A stretch of DNA of 64,000 bases from Citrus sinensis (lineage: Eukaryota; Streptophyta; Magnoliopsida; Sapindales; Rutaceae), in contig NC_068560.1 of NCBI RefSeq assembly GCF_022201045.2, forward strand, positions 19,547,501 through 19,611,500, read 5' to 3'. Position 1 is the stretch's first letter. Each line of letters begins with the position of its first letter. Position numbers and translations under genes: made by a program. Shown here piece after piece: positions 11,430-23,067 of this stretch. The notes under the pieces were generated by a model that was not told the origin of the DNA, made no database searches, and was given only the letters and a program-made list of their open reading frames with translations.

Positions 11430-12170
11430 ATGGAATACCCATCGGTGTAGGTACAACTATCACGAGTGCTCTACATTCTAGATGCTCTTAAGCAAGCCTC
11501 AGTCAACCTCCAAGTGCACCTTAATTCCAACTTAGTCGAGTTCAACTCATCCACCATTAAAGCTTTGCTCGAGCTCAAGACCGAATCTAATGCCCTCCTC
11601 TCCAAAGACCTATATTTCTCCACTCTCTTTCTCAATACCTCACCAACCTCAAAACCCTCGTCCAAACCCTTCTTAGATCCCGCAGGCGCAATAGCCTCAA
11701 AATCTTCTTGACACGGCAAGCCTCAACTTACTCCATATTTTTCGAGTCGTCGACTCCATCGAGACTGAAATCCAAGCCTGGATTGACAAAGAACACGTTG
11801 AAAGGCTCACGAACACTTTGAAGATCTAGATGGAGATGGTGGCAACAAGGACAAGTTGGTGAAGCTACTAACTCAGTTCAAGGACCAAGCCTTCCAAGGA
11901 TTCAATCGCAAGTTGTAAGATTTAATGCTTAAATCAAAGGTTTTTTCATTACTTGAAAAGATTCTCTATAACTCCAATTGTTTAAAGAGTTTAACAGAAC
12001 AATCTGCGTACTCAATAGCTTCTTTAATTAGATTCAACAAAGATGTCTTTATGGGTCAAGTGTTAATGAGTCTAATAATACCAACTTTGTTAACAATGAG
12101 CTTCAACTCATTCAATCCAAGATTTTTGAAAACCTAAGAAGTTTGGATCTCAGAGCAGAGTGACTCAAGA
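11430..12170 (+). pseudogene. ARM-repeat superfamily protein relic, 5' portion
   Basis: The reading frame, followed by eye through frameshifts, starts at an ATG at 11430 (MEIPIGVGTT-like after one indel) and continues with LDALKQASVNLQVH, KALLELKTESNALLSKD, a stretch around 11640-11720, SIETEIQAWIDKEHVERL (about 11755-11810), DGDGGNKDKLVKLLTQFKD, then KVFSLLEKILYNSNC and SAYSIASLIRFNKDVF (about 11940-12050). The last part has the look of an armadillo repeat in plant ARM-superfamily proteins; that identification rests on recall and is moderate. Several frameshifts and in-frame stops make it a pseudogene. The copia element lies immediately upstream of the ATG, so it entered the leader of this gene or gene copy. 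Confidence 0.6.
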
Positions 12171-12656
12171 GGCAAGGCCTTGTGCTCGAGGCAATAGATG
12201 TTGCAAACTTTTGGTTTTCTCACGATATGTCATAAATGGCCCCAGTTATCTAAACAATGATTAAACGAGATAAAAACATAATGGGGTGTTTACAAATAAA
12301 CCAATCTTCGCTATCTACTTGCAACTACCTCAAACCTTAGGGAAGCTTTTAAAAATTACCCTTATTGATTGACTATACGTCTTTGCTTTTCATAATAGTT
12401 AGTAAAATAATGTGAGAACTATTAAAATACTAAAAACCGATCATTTAAGAACATAAATGAAAATACAAAAAACAATAACCACCATTATTTTCTCACATAA
12501 TTTAGGGTAAAAAAATTCATTTAAAGTAATTATAAATGAATTACTGTGATCCTTTAACAAATTTCTAACACTTGGAGTTAATTAATTAACATATTCTTTA
12601 ACAAAGTATTAACACTAACGGCTTTATGTGACTTTTTGAAACTGAAGAGAGAGTTA

Positions 12657-13053
12657 GAGCATCTCCAAAAGTCTCTTTAAATAAGATTATACTTCTTATT
12701 TAAAGAGTCATATCAATATTAAACACTCCAAAAGACACGTTCATTTAAATTCTTCAAATAGATTTGTTTCTCACTCTTCAATATTGCCGAGTGAGTTTCT
12801 CCCTCTTCTATTAATATTTTATTATTATTTATTGAAAAGATAAGACTGCAATAATTATTATTTATGTTTCTTTTAAAAAATATAATAACAATTCAATTTG
12901 ATTGTGGGAAAGATTTGATTAAAATAATATTAATTTATTCTTATTTGGTGAGTCTTTTGGAGGGGATTATATTTTTTTATACACTTATTTGCCACATCAG
13001 TAAGCAAATTGAAATTTAAAGAGTAAAATTTAAAGACCCTTTTGGAGATGCTC
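12657..13053. mobile_element. Tourist-like MITE (PIF/Harbinger), copy 1
   Basis: A 397-bp element with inverted ends GAGCATCTCCAAAAG / CTTTTGGAGATGCTC (the right side has one extra base pattern) and a TTA target duplication at 12654-12656 and 13054-13056. It is non-coding. A diverged relative lies at 50319-50689 with the same ends and the same TTA duplication. Confidence 0.9.
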
Positions 13054-13056
13054 TTA

Positions 13057-13860
13057 CTAGCTGTCTCAATCAGAAATTACTCGTGGGATTACTGCAAAGT
13101 AGATGTATTTAATTTAGTAATCCAATTATATAACGACTGGTTTCACATATATTTTTAATTTAGTTACTTAATTATCTGTGACTTTTTGGAAAATACACAT
13201 CCACCCACCCCACTCTTAAATATTTTATAATGGAATAGTAATTATTGCATTATGAGCACCAACTTGAGATAACTTGCACCGAATGGCTTGCTTGCTTTTT
13301 ATTTGCAACAACATAAAGGGGCAACTCGTTCACCAACCCATTCTGTTGTAAATAAATACTTGCGGCAACAACTTCAGATCGAGTAACTTACACCGGACGA
13401 CTTGAGTGTTAACCAACACCAAAACAAAATGACTCTTAGGTCCCAGAACTTTTCATTTTTATCGATCGCATTCTGTTGTAATTACTTGTCTTATATGTAC
13501 AATTTTATTGTTGAAGAATAATTGTGACTTTTTAATATACAATATTAATTCTGTTGTTATTGCTTGCTTTTAATATACAATATTAATTTTTAGTCAAACA
13601 CCTATCTGTTTATCCTTAAATTCCCATATTGAACTTCAGCTTTGATACGTCTAGACTAGTTTGGACTGGCATACTAGACTATACTTATCAATATATGTAT
13701 TGTACTTTCTAAGATAAAACCCAATATCCTTTCTGGCTACGTTTTCATAAAGATGTCATCTACATTCGAGTGACAGCTAAGTACACGATAGTAAACAAAT
13801 AATTAAAAAAAGAAGGATCTAAATAATAATAATGAAAAACATTAGGGACCTAAATGTCAT
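13057..13860. other. Intergenic upstream of the reductase gene
   Basis: No exon is seen. A short duplication is present: two blocks containing 'ttttaatatacaatattaatt' near 13530-13595. The distal promoter of the downstream gene should lie here. Confidence 0.5.
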
Positions 13861-13867
13861 TCTCGCT

Positions 13868-13880
13868 TTTATAAATAAAC
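13868..13880 (+). promoter_or_regulatory. TATA box of the PLR-like gene
   Basis: TTTTATAAATAAAC lies about 70 nt upstream of the ATG at 13948, consistent with a short leader. Confidence 0.55.
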
Positions 13881-13947
13881 ATGCGTATAGCCTTTTGATT
13901 GTGTGAAATACTGAAGCTAATAGGCAAAATTAAAGAAGAAGAAGAGA

Positions 13948-16880
13948 ATGGGAAAGAGCAAGGTGCTCGTAGTGGGAGGGACAGGTTATATTGGAAGGAG
14001 GATAGTGAAGGCAAGCTTAGCTCAAGGCCATGAAACTTATGTTCTTCAAAGGCCTGATATTGGCCTTGATATTGACAAGTTACAAATGCTTTTATCATTT
14101 AAGAAGCAAGGAGCTCACTTGATTGAGGCCTCGTTTTCTGATCATCACAGCCTCGTTGAAGCTGTTAAACGAGTCGATGTTGTAATTTGCACCATCTCTG
14201 GGGTTCATTTCAGGAGTCACAACATTACGATGCAGCTCAAGCTTGTTGATGCCATCAGAGAAGCTGGAAATGTTAAGGTACCGCTTTGTTCTTTTATTTT
14301 TCTTTTCCGTCTATATTTTTGCATTCTTGATTCTTTCATGGTTACAAGAAGAGGAAGTTAAACGAGGGTATGATACTTTTTTCCTGTTTTAATTAATTAT
14401 TTGTTATTTTATATTGCTCTTTTTGGGCTATCAAAAGGAATATTCATGAATAATCCAATTTATCTGTAATTACTCTTAAATTTAGGACAACCACTTATGT
14501 AAATTCTAAAATTCAAGTTAGAACGTTTATCAAAGAAGAAAATTTGAACTTTTTATTACAATTTTTTTTTTGGGGAAAAGGATACTTATTCTCTTAAACT
14601 TAAAAAAAAAATTATGTTGACTCTCATATATTTTTTAATCAGGAACACCAAAACTCATTTTTACTGTAATATTCTTTAATTCTTTTAACTGAAAAAAATT
14701 AACTCTAATGTGTTAAAATAAATAAAAATATGATAAAATATTTCAATATTTAAAAATATTTTAATATTATTAATACATGAGATATGTTTTATTAATTGTA
14801 AATCTATTTAACTCAAAAAATCATTTTAACTTTTTATACTAAATACAAATATATTATTAAAATAAATATAATAATTTACATTTTAAAAATTATTTTTATA
14901 TTAAAAAATATACTAATACTATTAGTGCTAGAGAAGTTATACCATTTAGATTATATTTATATTCATTAAAAAATTTTAAGTTGATTTTTTTAGTTACTAT
15001 CTACTAATATTATAGTAAAAAGGAGTTGTGATACCTCTTATTAAAAATTTGGAGGTTTACATGATCGTTTTTCTAAATCTTAAGGGTGTCGGTATCTTTT
15101 TCCCTTTAAAAAAAATTATTCTATTTGTTTTACATTTTACTAGTATTTTGTATTTGTTACCAGAAAAAGGCAAAATTGTATTTCTTACACCATAGGAATA
15201 GTTAAATTGAATTATTCCGTTTAATAAAATTTTTTAATGAAATTTAATGCTTTAAACAAGATGTATATCTTTTAATTTTATAGTTAGTTATACCTTTTAA
15301 TTTTATCATTTGTACTAAATTTTTGGAGCTAAAATTATTGTCTACTGTATTTACTGTTAAATTTGTTGTACTTTTCTCTCTTAAATGGTAAAATGAAAAT
15401 TTTAAAAAGATTATTAATGAGGCTTATTTGGTCTGTACCAGGGGATGAGTTAACTTAAATTTGTAAGTTAGTAGTGACTTAAATTTTCATCTATCGATTT
15501 ATTCAATATAACGGTATAGATTTTAAGTGAAACAATATTATTTAATTTATGATTTATCTATTATTGGATTGAATGGATCCATTAAATAAAAATCCAAATT
15601 GATATAGATGGTAAAGTTACTTTGACTTAAACATTTTACTTAATATTTTGATATAAATTCTTATCTATCATATCATGGAATCTAATAATAAATATTTAAG
15701 TCAAAAGTCAGATTTGATGCTGTCATCGCTCCTACAATTAGGTAAATAGATAGAGATAAACAAGTAAGAATTAATTTCTGTCAAAATTTTAATTAAAAAG
15801 AGTCCCACCAATTGACTATACATATTTCTGAGAAGAAAATAAGTGTCACTCACAGCTGATCAGGAACGATATCATCTCTTATGTTCTGAATTTCAATAGG
15901 TCGGTATATATAAAGACGCAGATGAGTATTTTTTGGTGACCGGAATTTAATTAAATAAAGTCAAAAAGATTTAAGGATGATGACAACGACAAATCGACAA
16001 TTTTGGACGAAACAAATAGTTAGTGGATTTGAAAGTAAATAATTAATTAATTAATGCTTGTAAATTGATACACTACTCATTAAATATCATATAATGCAAC
16101 TGACAAAATAATTTATGGATATTAATAGTTAAATTTTAACTTAAAGTCTCAGCTGCTACGTGTCATTTATTATTGGATGGTGAATTTTATAATTAATAAG
16201 ATTAATATCAATTTTTTATAATAGATGAATATTAGATAAGTTGAGATTTAAATTAAGACTAATTGTTTGGATCACTAATATTATTATTTGCAAAGTAACA
16301 TGCTTTCGCAATTATCACCGGAGGAAATTGTCCTTTCTCCTTTGGTGTTAGTGTTTTGTACGACTTTAAGAAAATAAATAAATTATCCAAATCATTTTGA
16401 TTAGGACTTGTTTTAAAATCAACATATTTATCAATTTTTTGGTTTTTATTCCAGTTTCTGGAAGAAAGATACAGGCAATATAATTATATAAAGAAGCATA
16501 CAAAGAATAAAGTCAAATAAATATACAATCAGCAAAAAAAAAAAGGAAAATAAATGGGTCACTCATTCCACATCTTTTGTTAATCTCTAAAAAATTAACA
16601 TTTCCAAAATTCAGGTCATTATATGTCGCAATCAAACAAAATGAAATCAATCAGTTAGTCCACTTTAAGTAGGTGAAATGTTAATTTCCATCATAAAAGC
16701 CTCTCTTCTTAGATTTTTCATTTGTCAAATCTTTAGTCTCACTCAACTGTTTTACGTAGAATACTCATTATTTTCTCATAATTGAAAATTTAAATGTCCA
16801 AAATTCATAGAAGTTATAACTGAAAGTGAAATTAAAAAGAAATTTATTAATTAGAGATATAACAACTATAAAAGAGTGTT

Positions 16881-16913
<33 letters not shown>

Positions 16914-18167
16914 TCGCCCTTTTTGAACAATGATACATGATAAATATATACAAATTTTATTCATCTATATAAATTGATATGACAATTAACATTATATCAT
17001 CGTCATATGTCTCACATTTTCACATTTTCAAGAGAGTATAAGAATAAGATAATTGGTAATGATTGTAGCTTCGCTAGCGCGGGTGTAGTCTTTTCTACAA
17101 AATCTATTTATAACTAATAAAATGAAAAGAAAATCAAATTTTGATTGATTTTACATGTCAAATATATATGTATGTATGTATGTATGTATGCATGTATGTA
17201 TGTATGTAAACAATAGAATGACTAATTGAATTATGCTATATGAGTTTGTATAGCGTTTCTTGCCATCAGAGTTTGGTATAGATCCAGCTAGAATGGAAAA
17301 TGCACTTGAACCAGGAAGAGTAACATTTGATGAGAAAATGGTAGTGAGAAGGGCAATCCAAGAAGCCAAAATCCCCTTCACTTATGTGTCCGCCAATTGT
17401 TTCGCCGGTTACTTCGCCGGCAACCTTTCTCAGATGGTCACACTCCTCCCTCCGAAAGAAAAAGTGTGCATCTACGGAGACGGCAATGTTAAAGGTACGT
17501 GTTTGGTCCGCGTGACAAGTCTGTTTGATAAATTTTCCATCGATAAACGAGTAACATTAATATATACACAATTATTCTTTAATTATATGCATGCAGTTGT
17601 ATTTATGGACGAGGATGATATTGCCACATATACAATTAAGACCATAGACGATCCTCGAACGATAAACAAAACGGTTTACTTGAGGCCACCGGAAAACATT
17701 CTGACTCAGAGACAATTAGTTGAAATTTGGGAAAAGCTCGCGGGGAAGCAGCTAGAAAAGGTTCACATTCCTAATGACCAATTCCTAGCCACCATGAAAG
17801 GTATATAAGTTTAAAAATGGTGGAATAATTTTTAATACTTCTTTTTGGGATTATATTAACTTCCCAAATTAGCTTATTAACTGCATAATCTGAAAACCTG
17901 AGCCCTTGCTTTTGAGAGCGAGGCAATGAGTTGCTCGTTACTCAACCAGTGAGTGGTTTTGTACTTCATACTATTATTAATTTGATGTATTGGATTACTG
18001 CAGAAATGGACTATGCTGGACAAGTGGGGGTGGGACATTTCCATCACATATTTTATGAAGGTTGTTTAACAAATTTCGAAATAGGGGAAGGACAAGAAGA
18101 AGCTTCAAAGCTCTATCCAGAGGTCAAATATACTCGAATGGATGACTATTTAAAGCAATATCTGTGA
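13948..18167 (+). CDS. PLR: Pinoresinol/lariciresinol reductase-like protein
   Basis: Four exons, 13948-14277, 17254-17494, 17597-17800 and 18004-18167, give 312 residues, the standard size of the family. The protein is an NADPH-dependent reductase of the PCBER/isoflavone-reductase (PIP) group of short-chain dehydrogenase-like enzymes. Visible are the nucleotide-binding loop GGTGYIGRR at residues 10-18, the SGVHFRSH segment, the FLPSEFG motif, and Lys138 in TFDEKMVVR, the catalytic lysine position of PLRs. PLRs reduce pinoresinol and then lariciresinol to secoisolariciresinol in lignan synthesis, in the cytosol. The segments ISGVHFRSH and LPSEFGIDPARME favour PLR over phenylcoumaran benzylic ether reductase, but substrate and stereochemistry cannot be read from sequence. 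Intron 1 is nearly 3 kb and contains microsatellites close to its acceptor. All splice phases agree and no defect is seen. Confidence 0.92.
16889..16913. repeat. (TA)n microsatellite
   Basis: About 12 TA units preceded by a short GT run, inside intron 1 of the PLR-like gene. Length polymorphism is likely. Confidence 0.9.
17167..17208. repeat. (TATG)n microsatellite beside a splice acceptor
   Basis: About ten tetranucleotide units with one CATG interruption, ending some 45 nt before exon 2 of the PLR-like gene, in the region where the branch point and polypyrimidine tract are expected. Confidence 0.9.
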
Positions 18168-18198
18168 GCAATATCAATTCAGTAGGAGTTTTAAATGT

Positions 18199-18464
18199 TA
18201 TATGTTTGTATTTCGCTTTTGGACTGCAAAATAAATTTTCAGCTCCTGTATTCTCCTTATTTTTATTTTCCGTGTGCCCGCAAATCTTAGCCATTAGTCT
18301 TTCATTCCGTGAAAGAATCTAAAGCTTTGTTTTCTTATATGTTTGAGTTTCTTTTGGACTGTAAAATAAATTTTCAGCTTCTCTATTCTTGTCATTTCTA
18401 TGTTCTTTTGTGTACGCAGATCTTAGCCACAAGTCTTTCATTCCATGAAAGAATCTAAAGCTTT
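18199..18464. repeat. Tandem duplication in the 3' flank of the PLR-like gene
   Basis: Two units of about 130 bp (18199-18328 and 18336-18464) share TATATGTTTG, TTTTGGACTG, AAAATAAATTTTCAGCT and TCTTTCATTCC.TGAAAGAATC. The last block is a small hairpin (TTCATTCC/GGAATGAA-like, TTTCATTC...GAAAG). They may duplicate the 3' UTR and polyadenylation region. Confidence 0.8.
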
Positions 18465-19347
18465 CTTATTGATTTTTGCTTTTATTTTATTATTATGATT
18501 ATTATTATTATTTTAACTACATGCCTTGATGCAATCGAAATTTAATATTTTAATATTCTATTAATATTAGAAAATATCCGAATAAAGGAACGGTTTAAAT
18601 TCACGTTAATTCAAAAGTATATCGTGAATCTAGAGGGTTAAGACTCACTGATTCGGCATAATATCGAAAATTAACTAATCTCAAAATATTCACTCATAGT
18701 ATTAAAAAAATTGTAATTATTATCAAACTCGAAGTACCTTCAAAGACTACAAGAGAGTGTTGTTTATACTACTTAGTAATTATCCCAAACAATAAAGAAA
18801 AAAGAAAACAAATTCCTTAACTAGCAAGAAAAGAACAATAAACATTTAGACTATAAGCAAACTAATTTGAATATGATAAGAATTCCCTCATCTGGATCAT
18901 AACTACTTATGTGAGGGGAGTTTAATTATCCTAGCCCATATTTCAACTCAAAAATTTTTACCAATTGAACAAGTTGGTACCATAATCTAAAGCTTTATTT
19001 GGAAGGAAAATGAGGAAGAAAAACAGAGGAAATAAGAAAAGTGAATTTCCATTGACGATTATTCAGTAAAATCTACAATGACTTGGATCCTATAGTTATT
19101 ATATAGAGCTAATGAACATTTTGTAACAAGAAAACTTAATAAAAAATTATCACAAAACACACGAGCACTCTAACAAACGTTTTTCGCCAAATTAACTCTG
19201 CTCATTTTCTATTTCGTTAACTGCTAAGCTGGCAGCCACATCAGCAAAGCATCCACATCAGCCAGATTCTATACTCAATTTAAAAAAAAAAAAGGAAAAA
19301 CATATATATGAAGCTATGAAGTTGGCCTATATTTGCAAATTTATCTC
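18465..19347. other. Intergenic between the PLR-like and MYB-CC genes
   Basis: The two genes are convergent here. No exon is seen; the sequence near 19080-19320 is probably the 3' flank of the minus-strand transcription factor gene. Confidence 0.5.
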
Positions 19348-21513
19348 TTAATTATACGAAAGCATAGTACTGGGTCCTAATTCAATCCCATTGGCAGCAA
19401 TACCATTGAAATCATAGCTCCCTTTGGCATTCAAATCAAAATGAATTGACCCTCCATCAACCTTATGCTTATTATCATCTTCATTACCTTCTCTCTCGCC
19501 GCAATCTCCTTGAACTCGAAAACTCGAGCCATTGGCGTTGGCCTTCTTTATCATGTCATTAAACTCTGTCGTGTTCCCTTTCCTGTCTTGCTCGTTCATG
19601 CTCTCCATGAGATTCGATATTGCCAAATTGAAGGTTGTTAATTGATCTCTCGCAGCTGCTTCATTAACATTACCAGTCACACTGCTATCAAACGAGAGGC
19701 TCTTCTGAGCTTTATGTAATATAGCTTGCAAGTATTTGCCCTGTGCTTCTATTCTCATTTGTAATCTCTCTTGCACCTATTGTGTAACACATATAATTAG
19801 ACAATGTATCTTAAAGAGTCTAATTATACAAATCAGCAAAATTTGGTGTACAATTAACAATAGATATAAATACCTCAAGCTGCTCTTGTAATCTCTGCTG
19901 TACTTCCGCCTGACACTTGAGTGCTTCTGAAATTGGGATTTCTCTGATTTTATTGGATCACATTTATTAAAATCACAGTGGATATTATAATTGTAATTAT
20001 ATGGGGGTAAAAAATTAATTTATAAAAACTAGCCACAACATTGATGTTACACATACCCTTGACCCTCATCTCCTCTGGATGATGTCATGCCAGTAGCCAG
20101 AGAACCATTACAGAAATTTACAAATGAACTCCCTTGAATTCAAATAAGACTAGGCATTAGCATGAGATTTGGTATATTGATTGGCAGATAAAGATGCTAA
20201 ACGTTAAAATAAAGATTAAAAAAGGATCAACCAAGCAAAAAATTACAACCAAAGCGGCGTGAATTTTATGAATTTGCTTGCCAGCACCTGAATTTTAGTA
20301 AAATTTTAACAAGGTCCACATTTCCAAAATTTGTATAAAATAAGTCCTTATTATGGCCCAATAAAATGGACACCCTACACTTTTTATTTTTTAATTATTA
20401 ATAAATATCCTTTAGTTGTTAAACATAACACATAAGAATAATTTAATCATTTGAAAACCCATCTTTTAATTGGGTAATTCTGACATCCGTTTCTTAATTT
20501 TAAAGAAAGAGAACTAATTTCTGCTCGTAACAAACTCTGATAGATTTCTCCTTTCTTTCGAGTAATTTTTTTTTTAATTTTTTAAATTTATTTTCAAGCT
20601 ACCCATTGCAATTCTGCTGGTCAAGGATGGTCCCAATGGGCTTCTAATCATACCAGAATTGAAGTGAGATATTAAAAAAAAAAATAGACTAATATAGTAT
20701 TTCATTAGGTGACAAATCACTTTGGACCTCATTGAAACTTTGCTAAAACGCAAGTGCACCACCAGCATTCAGTTTGATCGTGCATAATCAAGTTCTATGC
20801 TTTGACAAATTACTTACCACCATTATTCTCTTTGTGTTGATCCGCACCGTGTTGTCTCCGTGTCTGTTGACCCAGTCTATACTTCTGTCCAGAAATTTTG
20901 AACGCTAATTGGCTTAACAAACGGACAAAATCAAACCTAACACAAATGGCGATAGGACACTGACATCCTAGCCGTAATTTGAGAGAATAGCCATGCAGAT
21001 TCCTATATTTTCCTGAATGATCTTAGAAAATTATTGAATATTGACATAATTATCTTAAAAGAAAAAAAAAAAAAAAAAACTTTGTCATCATATCTAGAAA
21101 ACAGTGAATCGCCATGACCATTACGCTATATTGATGTAATGGACCAAATTGTACCTGTAGGTGGCTCTTTAAATGGTACAAGGTTAAGCCCTTTAATCCC
21201 ATCAATCTCAACACCGACTTCGGAGTTGCTTCTATACACATACATACACATGAACTCACTTTCAAATTACACTAATATCGCATGAATATAATAAACCAAA
21301 AAGAAAAAAAAAAAGAAGCATAATTAAGCAAATATATGTAGACGAAGGATGAGGAAAGGTTAAGAGTGACTGACTGTCGGGGCCGCCGAGTTTGGTGACG
21401 GCATCGACAAAGCGATCGTGAAGGTCAGCCGTCCATCTGAGCCTTGGCTTCGGGTCCCTTGTCATCATTACTCCGTTCTCGTACGGATAACTCACATAAG
21501 CACTTCTTTCCAT
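19348..21513 (-). CDS. MYB-CC (GARP, PHR1-like) transcription factor
   Basis: Six exons on the minus strand: 21513-21375, 21231-21155, 20884-20818, 20132-20057, 19943-19874 and 19776-19348, giving 285 residues. Residues about 22-77 form the GARP MYB-like DNA-binding domain (KPRLRWTADLHDRFVDAV, LGGPD|KATPKSVLRLMG, LTLYHLKSHLQKYR). Residues about 127-170 form the MYB-CC coiled coil with the LHEQLE-type core (QQRLQEQLEVQERLQMRIEAQGKYLQ). The combination defines the MYB-CC/PHL family, nuclear factors that include phosphate-starvation regulators (PHR1, PHL) and the phloem regulator APL. The exact subgroup cannot be fixed; the short N terminus before GARP is unlike PHR1 itself. The start is the ATG at 21513; the longer in-frame ATG at 21579 adds low-complexity residues and is less likely. 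Splice phases are consistent. Confidence 0.9.
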
Positions 21514-23067
21514 TTCTTTCTTCTTCGAATGAACATCAACAAACAATAATAAGAACAAAGCTATTTTCAACTGTTTCAAGCTCTATATTAATTGATTGGA
21601 AATACTTCAAAAAGTGAGAATTTTTTTTTAAAGATATTTAATTATGATGGAGAACATGTAGAGGGAAGCCCGGCGACGAATCTCAAGCGACATGATTGTG
21701 ACATTTTTTTTAAATTTTATTTCATTGTATTATACAACAAATTTAAATAAGAATAAAATGGAAAACTATAATCCCCGCCTCTTTCATCTACGTTTACTTT
21801 TCTTGCTAACCGTCAGATCTTTCTTAAAAGTCAAAAGTGTATGACGATCTGACGGTGGGATGGCCGCGTAAGCCAGCGTGGAATATTCTCCGGGAGGCAA
21901 AGCTAATACAAAATTCGAGCGGTCACGTGGAGGGCCCATAAAAGGAAGGGCAAAAGAGTCATTTGAAGGTTGGTGGGACCAGTATAGAAGACACGTGTCG
22001 ATATATGCGGGTAGGACGGTGGGGTCGTAGGTGGCTGAAGAATAATCGATCGTGGGCCAAATTGGAAGGATGTGAAGGCTTGGTCCCGTGAGGGAAAGAA
22101 AGAAAGCTTGTCCAATGAATCTGTCCCTTCTTTGCTTGTCTTCATGCTTTTCTTAGATTGCATTAAACTTTAATGACAGTGGATACCGTGGAGGTGTTCT
22201 ACTGTAAAATATTGATAATAACCGTTAAATTATATTAGTAGGTATAGATTTAATATTTATTTTTAGGATCATACGGTTATCATTAGTGCTTTACCGTAGA
22301 ACAATTCAAACACAGCCGAATCCATCCAATCTTAATTTATATATAATAATAATACTAATTTAAAGTGAGAAAACAATAGAATAATGCTCTGATTAAGCTT
22401 GATTAACACTAGTAATGTTTTGTCTGTATCCTTCTGCTCTTGCATCATGTTCCATGATCCGAAACCTAAAAGCTAACTTGTTGATATACATAAAATGACA
22501 TGATTATTAAACTGATCGAATATTTACCACATGTTAATTAATTGTGCCGGGTTTAGACTTCAAGGATATAACATACGTAGTGGATAACTCCTCACCCCAT
22601 TTCTAAGATTAAATATTCTTACATTTACCATATTGATATTCTTCCAAATATTTATAAATAAATTTGATCAGTTCTGAACAAAATATTCAGATTATGCCCA
22701 TATATTAGTGAAGAGAGAGTGAATGTAAGACAAAACATAGCCAATTGAAGTTTTGGATCAGGATGCAATGTTAGGAGAGTAGTCAATCTAAGATTTTCTC
22801 AGCTATTTTTTTTAAAAAAAAAAAAACCATTGGCAGTTCACAAGACTTTCCGGAGAGGCTTGATTGGATGACTGCTATAATATTTAAAGTTCAGATTCCA
22901 AATCTAACTAAGTTACAAATATAATGTATCATGATTTATGTCTAATGCTGTTTCAGATTTTCAAACCTAATAATTGAGGTTCTAAATCTACCACATGCCT
23001 ATCAACACATCTTGTCACATTCATTTACAGTAGGACATTTGAAATTTACCAGCTCTAGCCTCTTGGA
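21514..23067. other. Intergenic / upstream of the MYB-CC gene
   Basis: No gene seen. G-box cores CACGTG occur near 21924 and CACGTGTC near 21992, 400-500 nt upstream of the MYB-CC start on the minus strand, and could be promoter elements. A small inverted repeat at 22196-22302 is listed separately. Confidence 0.45.
22196..22302. repeat. Short inverted-repeat element (mini-MITE candidate)
   Basis: The ends GTTCTACTGTAAA and TTTACCGTAGAAC are imperfect inverted repeats of about 30 bp (continuing into ATAACCGT / ACGGTTAT) around a 45-bp AT-rich loop. I could not find a clear target duplication. Confidence 0.55.

Larger units (their letters stand above)
5034..12361. mobile_element. MULE-like element carrying an ARM-gene relic (Pack-MULE candidate)
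   Basis: The left end (5034-5117, starting GGGTAAATTTTAAAAAC) is repeated in inverted orientation at the right end (about 12278-12361, reading GGGTAATTTTTAAAAGC on the minus strand). Similarity extends about 84 bp and includes 'gttgcaagtagat' in both. The same terminal family bounds 58321-60979. After subtracting the nested copia element, the interior is about 1.25 kb and holds the beginning of an ARM-repeat gene. No clear 9-bp target duplication is visible, probably through age. Calling it a Pack-MULE is inference; the inverted ends are seen directly. Confidence 0.55.
14278..17253 (+). other. Long first intron of the PLR-like gene
   Basis: AT-rich intron without exons. Around 16130-16270 there is a stretch similar to the small MITE-like repeat at 45708-45872 (shared 'tgtcat(t/c)tatt.attggatg.tgaatttt' block). 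It ends at the TATAG acceptor before 17254. Confidence 0.5.

Noticed and set aside
5025..12370. A 9-bp target duplication around the outer MULE-like element
   Set aside because: TCTTAATTT and TTATTGATT do not match convincingly, so the element call rests on the inverted ends alone.
17160..17210. CRISPR-like repeat array
   Set aside because: It is a simple tetranucleotide microsatellite without spacers in a plant genome.
21514..21579. Upstream ATG of the MYB-CC gene
   Set aside because: The extra residues are hydrophobic low-complexity sequence unlike any family N terminus; the inner ATG gives a normal MYB-CC start.
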